Program-made: the position numbers and the translations under genes
In this document: positions 1 through 7,458 of the stretch, piece by piece
Layout of the letters: every line of letters begins with the position of its first letter
Position numbering within the stretch: the stretch's first letter is position 1
The notes under the pieces: generated by a model
Told to the model about the DNA's origin: nothing
Databases searched by the model: none
Seen by the model: the letters and a program-made list of their open reading frames with translations, nothing else
Assembly (NCBI GenBank): GCA_015256455.1
Contig: JABZMB010000023.1
Location: 1 to 20,792 of the forward strand
Origin: Solobacterium sp.
Lineage (GTDB): Bacteria > Bacillota_I > Bacilli_A > Erysipelotrichales > Erysipelotrichaceae
DNA: 20,792 nt
Direction of reading: 5' to 3'

Positions 1-100
1 CAAAACCCCAAGCTCTACTTCCAGATTCGATTGCTAAAATAATTTTTACATGCTCTTGTTTCTCAATTTCTTCTAACTTCTTTTGAATGATTTCTTTCAT
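1..100 (-). CDS. YcgL/RlaP-type predicted nucleotidyltransferase, 5' end only
   Basis: Only the first 33 codons lie in the window; the gene runs off the left edge. The translation starts MKEIIQKKLEEIEKQEHVK and reaches the motif ESGSRAWGF. A GSRAWGF motif after a short N-terminal helix is the start of the polymerase-beta-type nucleotidyltransferase domain in the YcgL/RlaP family, where Gly-Ser forms the nucleotide-binding turn. RlaP proteins have been linked to RNA repair by genome context, but the activity here is inference. The start ATG is preceded only by a weak AGG, and no clear promoter was found in the roughly 40 bases between it and the upstream terminator. It lies downstream of and co-oriented with the ankyrin/ADP-ribosylglycohydrolase pair. 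Confidence 0.72.
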   Translation of the reverse strand, partial: MKEIIQKKLEEIEKQEHVKIILAIESGSRAWGF

Positions 101-143
101 AACCTATTTTATAATAACAAACAAAGTAAGTTTTGTCTCACCA

Positions 144-172
144 AATAAAAAGGAGAAGTATTTAGCTTCTCC
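144..172 (-). terminator. Intrinsic terminator after the ankyrin gene
   Basis: GGAGAAG (152-158) pairs with CTTCTCC (166-172) around a 7-nt loop. On the minus strand the stem is followed by TTTTTATTT. It ends the ADP-ribosylglycohydrolase/ankyrin unit. There is no T-run on the plus side, so it works in one direction only. Confidence 0.8.
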
Positions 173-212
173 AAAATCATTCAGATGATAAATATAAATT
201 TGTTGATGTAAT

Positions 213-908
213 CTATTTTGTTTCAACTTCTTTTTCTAAATCACGCCCAAACACTTCATCAAACAAAATCGAAACAGTTTTTTTACTAAAAAATTCTCTT
301 ACAGAATAACCATGATGTCTATAGTTTACATCTACACCGGCATCTTTTAGTGTCCGTAAAACACATCTAAGATCTTCGTGAACTTCCTCGGTAAATACCC
401 TGTAGTAACTTTCAAGATCTTCCTTATAATACTCTAACGGATGTGGTAGTATCTGGTCCGCCTGAGAAGCAAAGTGACCCAGACAATCGACCCCAAATGA
501 ATCCTTTGCATTGATATCAGCGCCTGAAGCGATAATCCTTTTTAGCAAGGCTAGCGCATCATTAGCACGTTCTTTTGTTGAGAAAACTCGAGAGGAACGG
601 TTATATTTATTATAACTACTCCACCTGGAGCACATTACCGCACAGGTTATTGCATCCTGAATTACTGGTGCCCTCCACTCATTACAGCAAGTCTCGCTCT
701 CAATGAAATTGACATCTGCTCCCATATCAAGGAGATAATTAGCTATCTCAATATTTCCCGTTTTTAGAGCAACCTGTAAAGGCGATTGTCCATCATCTTT
801 TTTAGGTGGTTGCTTCGCAACGCAATTGACCAGCTCAGGTTTCTTCTCAATAATATGTTTAACCAATTCTAAGTCGTGTTTCCTAATGGCAGTAAATAAT
901 TTTTTCAT
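213..908 (-). CDS. Small ankyrin-repeat protein
   Basis: A 231-residue protein without signal peptide or membrane segment, so probably cytosolic. A clear ankyrin repeat lies near residues 39-70 (SPLQVALKTGNIEIANYLL, then DMGADVN). A helix pair precedes it (MKKLFTAIRKHDLELVKHII), and degenerate repeats follow (IIASGADINAKDSFGVDCLG and LKDAGVDVNYRHHGYSVREF). A Cys/Trp-rich insert separates the first and second recognisable repeats. I place the start at the ATG at 908 because AGAGGAG sits six bases upstream; an in-frame TTG at 950, directly after the upstream stop, has no comparable site. The gap to the ADP-ribosylglycohydrolase gene is 42 bases, suggesting cotranscription. Ankyrin repeats bind proteins, so it may act as a partner of the hydrolase; that is inference from position. 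Confidence 0.82.
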   Translation of the reverse strand: MKKLFTAIRKHDLELVKHIIEKKPELVNCVAKQPPKKDDGQSPLQVALKTGNIEIANYLLDMGADVNFIESETCCNEWRAPVIQDAITCAVMCSRWSSYNKYNRSSRVFSTKERANDALALLKRIIASGADINAKDSFGVDCLGHFASQADQILPHPLEYYKEDLESYYRVFTEEVHEDLRCVLRTLKDAGVDVNYRHHGYSVREFFSKKTVSILFDEVFGRDLEKEVETK

Positions 909-950
909 ATCGCTCCTCTTTCTTAAACAAGAATTTATAGTTTGTTTCAA

Positions 951-1940
951 TCAGGATTTCTTTGCTCTGTGTATTGGTTTAGAAACATTTTTAGGTAATA
1001 CAGCGACAGACTTTTCAAACTTATCTGCCAGTTCCATCAAATATTCTTTTCTTTGTAGTTTATCTAACCAATTAGATGGAATGCTTTCAAATCCATAATA
1101 AATTCCAGCCATAGATCCTACAATTGCACCTATCGTATCAGTGTCTCCACCAATATTTGTTGACGCAGTGATAGCTTCTTTATAGTGTTGTGCATTCATG
1201 AAAATCCACATTGCAGACTCTAATGTATCAACGATATATCCCGTGGATTTAATCTGATCCAGTCTTTGAACTTCAATTTGTTCATCTAAAATTCTTGTAT
1301 ATAACTTTAAAGAATGCATATCATAAGCGCTATAGTCTAAATATTGAATATGTTTGTATGCATCTTCTTTCGTATATCCTTTTAACAAGCATATTATAAA
1401 CTGCACATAAATATAACAACCCAATCTACTAACTTCATGCGCATGTGTTAAAGAAGATACTTCATTAGTTAATTTATGAATAGATGTATCATCTAATTTC
1501 TTCGAATATGCATATAAAGCAACTGGCAAGATTCTCATGAGTGAACCATTCCCATTTTCGTTTATAGATGTAGAACCACATTGTAAAGGAGCTGTACCAT
1601 TACAATATTTTTTTATCGCCTTTAAACAAGTTCTTCCAATATCAAAAGCCACACCTGTTGGGGTGTATTCTGACTTGCTGATCCACTTTACCCATTTATC
1701 CATGATGTCTTTGTAATCAAAATATTTCTTCTGAATAAATGAATCAATTGTAGCAATTTCCATCGCAGTATCATCTGACCAAGAGCCTGCAGGTTGACCT
1801 ACATCTGGACTATCAATCATTTCAATCACTGGATTCTTTAATAGTTCTTCCCTCTTTGAGAATTCAGTGGGAAAGCCCATCGCATCACCAACTGCATGCC
1901 CAATGATTGCTCCAAGATACTGATTATAATGTCTATTCAT
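951..1940 (-). CDS. ADP-ribosylglycohydrolase (ARH/DraG family)
   Basis: At 329 residues this has the full length and signature motifs of ADP-ribosyl-acceptor hydrolases. The N-terminal GHAVGDAMGFPTEF is followed by SWSDDTAME (Asp56, Asp57, Thr58) and a C-terminal GGDTDTIGAIVGS (Asp266, Asp268); these Asp/Thr residues bind the two Mg ions. NGSLMR and THAHEVSR in the middle are also typical. Family members remove ADP-ribose from proteins, or in some cases from nucleic acids or small molecules; the substrate cannot be read from sequence. The start is supported by GAGAGGG about six bases upstream. A possible TATACT box (1977-1982, minus) has a poor -35. It is followed by the ankyrin gene, then the RlaP-type gene beyond a terminator. 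Confidence 0.93.
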   Translation of the reverse strand: MNRHYNQYLGAIIGHAVGDAMGFPTEFSKREELLKNPVIEMIDSPDVGQPAGSWSDDTAMEIATIDSFIQKKYFDYKDIMDKWVKWISKSEYTPTGVAFDIGRTCLKAIKKYCNGTAPLQCGSTSINENGNGSLMRILPVALYAYSKKLDDTSIHKLTNEVSSLTHAHEVSRLGCYIYVQFIICLLKGYTKEDAYKHIQYLDYSAYDMHSLKLYTRILDEQIEVQRLDQIKSTGYIVDTLESAMWIFMNAQHYKEAITASTNIGGDTDTIGAIVGSMAGIYYGFESIPSNWLDKLQRKEYLMELADKFEKSVAVLPKNVSKPIHRAKKS

Positions 1941-2014
1941 ATTACCCTCTCTGTAACAATCAAACTGATTTGACTCAGTATAAAAGTTACTGATGAGATA
2001 ATTGTACTACATTG

Positions 2015-2929
2015 TTATAAACCTAAACATAGAATTGGAATTGTGATTACAGATAATACTGTAGAAACTAGGATTAGCTTTGCTGCAAACTTAGCATCAC
2101 ATCCATACTGCTCCGCAAGAATTGCTGCTGTAGATCCCGCTGGCATGCCTGTCATAATAATAGCTATCGCTTTAATTAAAGTTGGAACATTTAAGAATGA
2201 TAATGCAATAAATACAATCAAAGGATACGCTATTAAACGTATAGAACAGAAGAATAAGACTTTCTTATCTAATAAGTTATTCCACTCAATCTCTGCTAAG
2301 ATTGATCCTACTACAAACATAGAGATTGCCGTTGTACAGGATGCAATACTACTTATAGTTTTAGTAATAAATACTGGAAACTTAATACCTGTAAGCATAA
2401 TGATAAATCCAATTAACACAGCAACTACAGATGGATTTTTAAACACAGACTTTAAAGCATGTTTAGGATCAATTGGTTTAAATAAGGCTAAACCAACTGT
2501 CCACATCGTTACAATAATTGGAATTTGGAATACAGAAGCAAACATGACTGCTTCACTACCATAGATACTTTGAATCACGGGAATACCAATAAATGCTGAG
2601 TTAGAAACAATCATGGCATAGGTTAATACATTAGTATCTGTCTTTTCATATTTCTGAAAAAGGAACTTACTGCCGAAAATGGATGTAGTCTGAATGATTG
2701 CAGATATGATAACAGCCAATAAACAAGCCATTAATAATTCTGAATTTACATTGGAATCATTCATAAAAGAAAGAATTACAGTACATGGCAAAACTACATT
2801 AATTAATAGTGTAGATAATCCTTTGCGAATTTCAGCTGTTACAATTTCCTTTTTACGCAAGAAAAAACCGATGCCTAGCATCAATAGGATTTGCATCTGT
2901 AGTTGTATCATCTGCGTAAATAGTGACAT
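2015..2929 (-). CDS. AEC (auxin efflux carrier) family permease
   Basis: A 304-residue, highly hydrophobic protein with about ten membrane segments. It has the family layout: an N-terminal helix MQILLMLGIGFFLRKK, then LSTLLINVVLPCTVILSF, and the C-terminal signature MTGMPAGSTAAILAEQYG followed by a last helix. AEC proteins are secondary carriers, often for malate, lactate or other small carboxylates, or for auxin-like acids; the substrate here is unknown. The start is supported by GAGGT seven bases upstream. It lies 88 bases downstream of yhfW in the same direction, but a long hairpin separates them. It may be an exporter or importer for the yhf pathway, or an independent gene. Confidence 0.88.
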   Translation of the reverse strand: MSLFTQMIQLQMQILLMLGIGFFLRKKEIVTAEIRKGLSTLLINVVLPCTVILSFMNDSNVNSELLMACLLAVIISAIIQTTSIFGSKFLFQKYEKTDTNVLTYAMIVSNSAFIGIPVIQSIYGSEAVMFASVFQIPIIVTMWTVGLALFKPIDPKHALKSVFKNPSVVAVLIGFIIMLTGIKFPVFITKTISSIASCTTAISMFVVGSILAEIEWNNLLDKKVLFFCSIRLIAYPLIVFIALSFLNVPTLIKAIAIIMTGMPAGSTAAILAEQYGCDAKFAAKLILVSTVLSVITIPILCLGL

Positions 2930-2950
2930 ATTTATACCTCATGAATAATA

Positions 2951-2998
2951 AAATACCCTACTATTCTAATATAAAGACTCTTAAATAGTAAGGTATTT
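2951..2998 (-). terminator. Long hairpin after yhfW, probable operon terminator
   Basis: AAATACCCTACTATT (2951-2965) and AATAGTAAGGTATTT (2984-2998) form a 15-bp arm with a single G/A mismatch in the DNA. In minus-strand RNA that position becomes a U-G wobble, so the stem is continuous. The loop is 18 nt. Minus-strand sequence after the stem is U-rich but interrupted (TATTATTC). Its position just after yhfW fits a terminator for the yhf operon, possibly leaky into the AEC gene. An operator or processing site is an alternative. Confidence 0.55.
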
Positions 2999-3017
2999 AA
3001 TTTAATGTGATAAAATC

Positions 3018-4238
3018 CTAGTTCTTTCCACCAATAAGTTCAATAAATGACTCACCGTTTTGTGGTGCTTCTACACCAAAGTAGTCACAACAGCTAGCAC
3101 CCATATCAGACATAGTTTTACGTGTTCCTACTTGTACTCCTTCTAATCCTTTACGATAGATTAAAAGTGGAACATATTCTCTTGTGTGTTTAGAGTGGCC
3201 AATATGTGGATCATTTCCATGGTCTGCTTGAACAATCAGAATATCATTCTCAGTTAGATGTGGAAGTATCTTTGCTAGTCCTTCATCTGCTTGTTTTAGG
3301 ACTTCAACATAACGTGCAGCGTTTTGTGCATGTCCTGCTAAATCTGTCTCTTGAACATTTGTACAGATAAATCCCTGCTCCATTTCAAGAATCGAATTTA
3401 AAGTGATTTCCATAACTTCTGGTGTTGGAACACACGAGATAGACTTCCCTAAATCATTTGCAACAATATCGGCAACCTTTCCAATAAGGGTACATGGAAT
3501 GCCATTCTTTGTTAGTATTGTAGGTGCCTGTACCTCTTTATCTACACCATAACCTAGATGCAAACATTGATAGCCTTGATCATATGATTTTGATTTAGCA
3601 GATGCGATACCAATATACTTACCTTCGCGAATTTCTTCAGCGTTATATAAATCCTGCATCGTATTACCAGTTCCACCAAATACAATGACACGACCAACAG
3701 TCGATACTTCACGAACTAATTTAGCGATTTCATATTCTTTTTCAAATGGCATGTAATCAAGTGGTGCTGTTACGTTATAACACATACCTAAATCAGCTTC
3801 TAAGTTATCTGCAACTGTAACATAATCATCAACAACCACATAACGTAGTCCATTACGATTAATCATTTCAACCTTATATCCTGCATCTTCAAGATGTTTG
3901 GCTACCTCATCCACTTTCTCTTGGAAAGGAACAAACTGAGGTTTCTTAGGCTTGGTTCCCATAATTTCTTGGTGTCCCATGAATGTATCTGCACCTTGAT
4001 GCATTAGTTCACTTCTACCAAAATTTGCCTTTGCTTGAAACTTCATACAATTACTTTCTCTACCAAATGCATTCATTAGACCAAGTTTTTCTAGTGTTGG
4101 TAACTTTAAATCTGGAAATTCATCAAGAATAGAGGCAAGTGTATTAGACTTTTCATCGCCTGCTCTTGCTTGTCCCGCATCGGCCATCGCACCAATTCCA
4201 AATCCATCTAAGACAATAATAATAAATCTCTTTTTCAT
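3018..4238 (-). CDS. yhfW: YhfW, phosphopentomutase-like metalloenzyme
   Basis: A 406-residue member of the alkaline phosphatase superfamily, close in length and motifs to phosphopentomutase (DeoB). Visible metal and catalytic positions are Asp11 in LDGFGIGAMADA, Thr85 in GADTFMGHQEIMG (aligning with the phosphorylated Thr of DeoB), Asp299/His303 in ETDLAGH, Asp339-His340 in QADHGND, and His351 in KHTREYVP. DeoB interconverts pentose 1- and 5-phosphates using two Mn ions. In the yhf context the substrate is probably a different phosphorylated sugar or sugar-like compound. The start ATG overlaps the yhfX stop in an ATGA, with a full AGGAGGT upstream, so the two are translationally coupled. It is the last gene before the 2951-2998 hairpin. 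Confidence 0.87.
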   Translation of the reverse strand: MKKRFIIIVLDGFGIGAMADAGQARAGDEKSNTLASILDEFPDLKLPTLEKLGLMNAFGRESNCMKFQAKANFGRSELMHQGADTFMGHQEIMGTKPKKPQFVPFQEKVDEVAKHLEDAGYKVEMINRNGLRYVVVDDYVTVADNLEADLGMCYNVTAPLDYMPFEKEYEIAKLVREVSTVGRVIVFGGTGNTMQDLYNAEEIREGKYIGIASAKSKSYDQGYQCLHLGYGVDKEVQAPTILTKNGIPCTLIGKVADIVANDLGKSISCVPTPEVMEITLNSILEMEQGFICTNVQETDLAGHAQNAARYVEVLKQADEGLAKILPHLTENDILIVQADHGNDPHIGHSKHTREYVPLLIYRKGLEGVQVGTRKTMSDMGASCCDYFGVEAPQNGESFIELIGGKN

Positions 4239-5392
4239 TTCTTACCTCCTAGACTATCATACACACCTACAATTTCAGGATGTCCTGAGTGAATTCCTTT
4301 AATCAGGCATACATCACTACGTGTTACAAAAATCTGATAACGGAAGCATAATACAGCACTATCACCAACATGATGTGGATTCTCTAATCCAAAATGATAA
4401 TCAATCGAATCCATATCTGGTAGAATCACACTATCCTTCACTAAGCCATCATAAGAAGTACCTACTAATGCGTTTTGAATATGTCCACGACGATAGTATC
4501 CACCACCATAGATATATGCATGATTATCTAATATATGGCTAACTTCTGAAAGATAAAGAATACTTGGAATCTCTTCTGCATCGTAATCGACATGATATGG
4601 TGTTGTTCCAGAAAGTCCATGTCCTGGTTCAGCTGAAGTTATCTCAGGATATTGTTTCATCAGTTCTAGAGTATGCACGCATGTAGCTGAAGGTGCATTT
4701 ACATTTTGAATATGACAACCCAATCCTTCTAAGAGATTCTTTGCTTTAAGAACTGTATATAGATTTTCTTGTGCTTCAATCTTCTTTGTTATTTCATCAT
4801 ATAGAAAACATGGAAAGTTATCGACACCAGCAATTTCAATATGTGTTAATTTTTTCGCTTTATGTACAAGTTCTTCTAATTGGTTTAAATAGAAGCCTGC
4901 AGTCTGCCCACTATAGATACGATCATTTTCACCAATCACACGTATACATATCTTTTGACTGATACCTACTTTCTTAGCTGCTTCGTTAATTTCAACTAAT
5001 TTTTCATAAGAATAAACTGTGATATAGTCACAACCATACTCTACTAACTGATTGACCATCATTGATGGAATCTGTACTAGATGACCTGCATGTGCAATAT
5101 GAAGATGATTTTTCATCATCACTTCAGCTTCTTTGAAGTCCACAACAACTGCACCTTTGTAGCCAATTTTCTCTAGTTCCATTGCAAGATATGGATTACG
5201 TCCAATCTGCTTTAGCATATAATAGAGTTCAATATTTTGATCGCTAGCTTTTTGTAGGATTGCTTTTGCATTGGTTATAAACTGATCAACATCAACTACA
5301 TATGTATCAGGCATAATCTGTTTCTGTTGATGCATATGTACTGCTGTTTGAATAAGATTTCGATTTGTTTTACATAACTTATCTAGAAACAT
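4235..5392 (-). CDS. yhfX: YhfX, alanine-racemase-fold PLP enzyme
   Basis: A 385-residue protein of the YhfX family (fold-type III PLP enzymes, like alanine racemase and D-threonine aldolase). The cofactor lysine is probably Lys61 in YYMLKQIGRNPYLA, at the end of the first barrel strand. Later features include VVVDFKEAEVM, ICIRVIGEND, SAEPGHGLSGTTPYH near residue 255, YIYGGGYYRRGH and a C-terminal beta domain with GDSAVLCFRYQIF. The reaction is not established; racemisation or retro-aldol type chemistry on an amino acid is plausible. It overlaps yhfS by 14 bases upstream and yhfW by 4 bases downstream, so the three genes are tightly coupled. The start has AAGG about nine bases upstream. Confidence 0.85.
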   Translation of the reverse strand: MFLDKLCKTNRNLIQTAVHMHQQKQIMPDTYVVDVDQFITNAKAILQKASDQNIELYYMLKQIGRNPYLAMELEKIGYKGAVVVDFKEAEVMMKNHLHIAHAGHLVQIPSMMVNQLVEYGCDYITVYSYEKLVEINEAAKKVGISQKICIRVIGENDRIYSGQTAGFYLNQLEELVHKAKKLTHIEIAGVDNFPCFLYDEITKKIEAQENLYTVLKAKNLLEGLGCHIQNVNAPSATCVHTLELMKQYPEITSAEPGHGLSGTTPYHVDYDAEEIPSILYLSEVSHILDNHAYIYGGGYYRRGHIQNALVGTSYDGLVKDSVILPDMDSIDYHFGLENPHHVGDSAVLCFRYQIFVTRSDVCLIKGIHSGHPEIVGVYDSLGGKK

Positions 5393-6485
5393 CTTTCGCC
5401 TTTCTAATACTCTCTTTCAGAATACGTATTATCGTATCTGGTCCACTTCGATTTGGATTGATACGTATCATTCTCTCTTCTAGTGTTGGATCTGCTTTTC
5501 TAAATGTTCCAGATACACGATAGAACATAGGAACTGCTTCATATTTGGACTCAGCTCCAACTGGGTTTGGTAGCCCACCTAACTTTTCAGCTTCTTCTAA
5601 CACTGCTTTTGCAATATTATCTTCAAATTCAACCAATAATACTTTGGATTGTGCATTCGCTAAGAATGCATTTTTGATACCTTCTACTTCATAATTATTT
5701 AGACGTCTTACAAGTTCTTCATTTACTTCAGCCTGTATCGCTAGTGCAACAGGAGCATAAGTTAAACCACGCAATACTTCCATCGCTTGCCATCCTTGAA
5801 CTTTTGAACCACCCGAATAATTCATCTTTTCAATTGCGTCAACTAAGGATGCCTTACCAACAACAACGCCAACTCCTTCTGGCCCTAATAATTTAAAGCA
5901 GGAGAACGCAGATAAATCTGCACCAAGTTCTACTCCAATTTTATGAACCTTCATTACTGCATAGTTATCATCTGTAATAATTTGTATATCTCTGACAGAT
6001 TTAATAGCGCGAATCACTTCTTCCATATCATACGAATCATCAATCGCTTGACGTGTGTATTGAACAAGTGCAGTACGTATATTCTTATGTTCATTAAGAA
6101 CTTGTTTTATTTCTTCAAGGTCATTAAAATTTGCCCTTACAGGAACAAGTCCCATTGATAGAAAACTTGTCTCAGTTGTTGGATAAATCGGTGATGTATG
6201 CACTAATATTTCTTCAGTTGGAGATGCCATCACTTGTAAACCACTACGGATAGCACCGGTACCAGAACCAATTAGTAATAACGCCTTCTCCGCATGAAAG
6301 AAATTTGCAATCACTCTTTCGACTTTTTGAGCATATACCGGTTTATTTAAACCAGGTACTACACCAAAGTCACCTGCAGAGAGAAACTCTTGGCCTTGAA
6401 ACTCTTTTGTAATCTCATCAATTAATTGAAACTGTTTTTGTTTCGCTTCTTCCAAACTAATTGACTTTAAAGGATATGTATTCAT
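5379..6485 (-). CDS. yhfS: YhfS, fold-type I PLP enzyme (aminotransferase-like)
   Basis: A 368-residue PLP-dependent enzyme of the aspartate aminotransferase fold. The phosphate-binding loop is LLIGSGTGAIRSG (about 73-82), the ring-contacting Asp is in IITDDNYAV (172/173), and the Schiff-base lysine is Lys198 in FSCFKLLGPEGVG. The sequence resembles the cystathionine/aminotransferase class V side of the fold and matches what I know of E. coli YhfS. The donor and acceptor are unknown. GGAGGT sits seven bases before the start. A terminator-like hairpin separates it from php just upstream, and its 3' end overlaps yhfX by 14 bases. It therefore begins the distal S-X-W part of the operon, which may be expressed at a lower level. 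Confidence 0.86.
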   Translation of the reverse strand: MNTYPLKSISLEEAKQKQFQLIDEITKEFQGQEFLSAGDFGVVPGLNKPVYAQKVERVIANFFHAEKALLLIGSGTGAIRSGLQVMASPTEEILVHTSPIYPTTETSFLSMGLVPVRANFNDLEEIKQVLNEHKNIRTALVQYTRQAIDDSYDMEEVIRAIKSVRDIQIITDDNYAVMKVHKIGVELGADLSAFSCFKLLGPEGVGVVVGKASLVDAIEKMNYSGGSKVQGWQAMEVLRGLTYAPVALAIQAEVNEELVRRLNNYEVEGIKNAFLANAQSKVLLVEFEDNIAKAVLEEAEKLGGLPNPVGAESKYEAVPMFYRVSGTFRKADPTLEERMIRINPNRSGPDTIIRILKESIRKAKDVSR

Positions 6486-6507
6486 TTACTACCTCCACTA
6501 AAAATGA

Positions 6508-6528
6508 GGCTCAGAAAATTTCTGAGCC
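6508..6528 (-). terminator. Intra-operon terminator-like hairpin between php and yhfS
   Basis: GGCTCAG (6508-6514) pairs with CTGAGCC (6522-6528); AA/TT pairs extend it to about 9 bp around a tiny loop. On the minus strand the stem is preceded by AAAAAAC and followed by TCATTTTTAG; on the plus strand it is followed by GTTTTTTATT. It begins five bases after the php stop and ends about 12 bases before the yhfS ribosome binding site. It looks like a weak terminator or an RNA stability/processing element rather than the true operon end. Confidence 0.6.
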
Positions 6529-6533
6529 GTTTT

Positions 6534-7442
6534 TTATTGAATATCAAAAATCCTACTTGGATTCTTTATCAATAGATGATCAATATCATCTTGACAAATA
6601 CCGCGTTCTTTAAGAAGTGGTACAAACTTATCTAAGACAGCTGTATATCCGCTATATTTTCCAAAAGTCTTCATATATGATTTTCTAGAAATATCTGTCG
6701 AAAGGATAATTTTATCTACATATCCCTCTTTGATAAGTTGTGCAAGATTGTCAGCTCTACTTTCATCTTTCAAATACGATGTTTTACCAATCGTATCAAA
6801 TCCAATATTTGCTCCTCGATCCATTAACGATTTCATATATTCAACATCATTTGATAGATCGATATGTCCAAGTACAACTTTATTAAGTGGCATACCCTTT
6901 TCTTCAAAAATATCTAATTGCTCATGTCCAAGTGTGCCCATTTGGCAATGTGTTGAAACACAACATCCCACTTTCTTTCCTGCAATTGCAGCTGCAGCAA
7001 TGACTTTCTTTTCGTTTTCAGTCATTACTTTACTAGTAGCAACTTCTCCAATGACACCAGCCTTTATATTAGTATCATCAATACCTACTGTTAAATCTTT
7101 GATGAATATCTCAGCAATGTCATCCTCACTCATGTCATGAATATACTGTGGATGATACTGATCCAAATAGAATCCAGTTGGAGCGATAATATGAACATCA
7201 CAAGTATTAGATAGCTTTAGTAAATCATTCACATTTCTTCCCATATCATTTGTGGACATTTCAACAAATGCTTGAACACCTAACTCTTTCGCAAAGTTAA
7301 TTTCATCAATAACTAATTTCGAATATCCAAATGTAGAATCATCATCATTTCGAATTCTACCAAGATCAACCGATAAGTGTTCATGACACATTGTTACTCC
7401 TAATTTACTAGGATTAATGTCACCTCTCACAGTACGAATCAT
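6534..7442 (-). CDS. php: Phosphotriesterase-homology protein (PHP)
   Basis: A 302-residue amidohydrolase-superfamily TIM barrel with the complete binuclear metal set of the phosphotriesterase family: His20 and His22 (MCHEHLSVDL), bridging Glu133 (AGVIGEVATS), His165 (STHCQMG), His193 (VVLGHIDLSND) and Asp250 (ILSTDISRK). As in E. coli PHP, the bridge is Glu rather than the carboxylated Lys of true phosphotriesterases. Relatives are mostly lactonases or esterases, so hydrolysis of a lactone or phosphoester in the yhf pathway is plausible but unproven. GAGGG lies about seven bases before the ATG. The gap from yhfT is 16 bases. Confidence 0.9.
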   Translation of the reverse strand: MIRTVRGDINPSKLGVTMCHEHLSVDLGRIRNDDDSTFGYSKLVIDEINFAKELGVQAFVEMSTNDMGRNVNDLLKLSNTCDVHIIAPTGFYLDQYHPQYIHDMSEDDIAEIFIKDLTVGIDDTNIKAGVIGEVATSKVMTENEKKVIAAAAIAGKKVGCCVSTHCQMGTLGHEQLDIFEEKGMPLNKVVLGHIDLSNDVEYMKSLMDRGANIGFDTIGKTSYLKDESRADNLAQLIKEGYVDKIILSTDISRKSYMKTFGKYSGYTAVLDKFVPLLKERGICQDDIDHLLIKNPSRIFDIQ

Positions 7443-7458
7443 AAAATCCCTCGCTTTT

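Noticed and set aside
909..950. Longer ankyrin protein starting at TTG 950
   Set aside because: The TTG directly abuts the upstream stop without a convincing ribosome binding site, whereas the ATG at 908 has AGAGGAG at good distance and begins the ankyrin-like sequence.
1958..1973. Overlapping short dyads AATCA-AAC-TGATT and TCAAA-CTGA-TTTGA upstream of the ADP-ribosylglycohydrolase gene
   Set aside because: Five-base arms in AT-rich sequence are expected by chance, and no second copy was seen elsewhere in the window.
2043..2564. Plus-strand open frame opposite the AEC gene, with similar ones opposite yhfT, php and nifJ
   Set aside because: These are antisense shadows of clearly coding minus-strand genes, with no ribosome binding sites of their own and no recognisable protein features.
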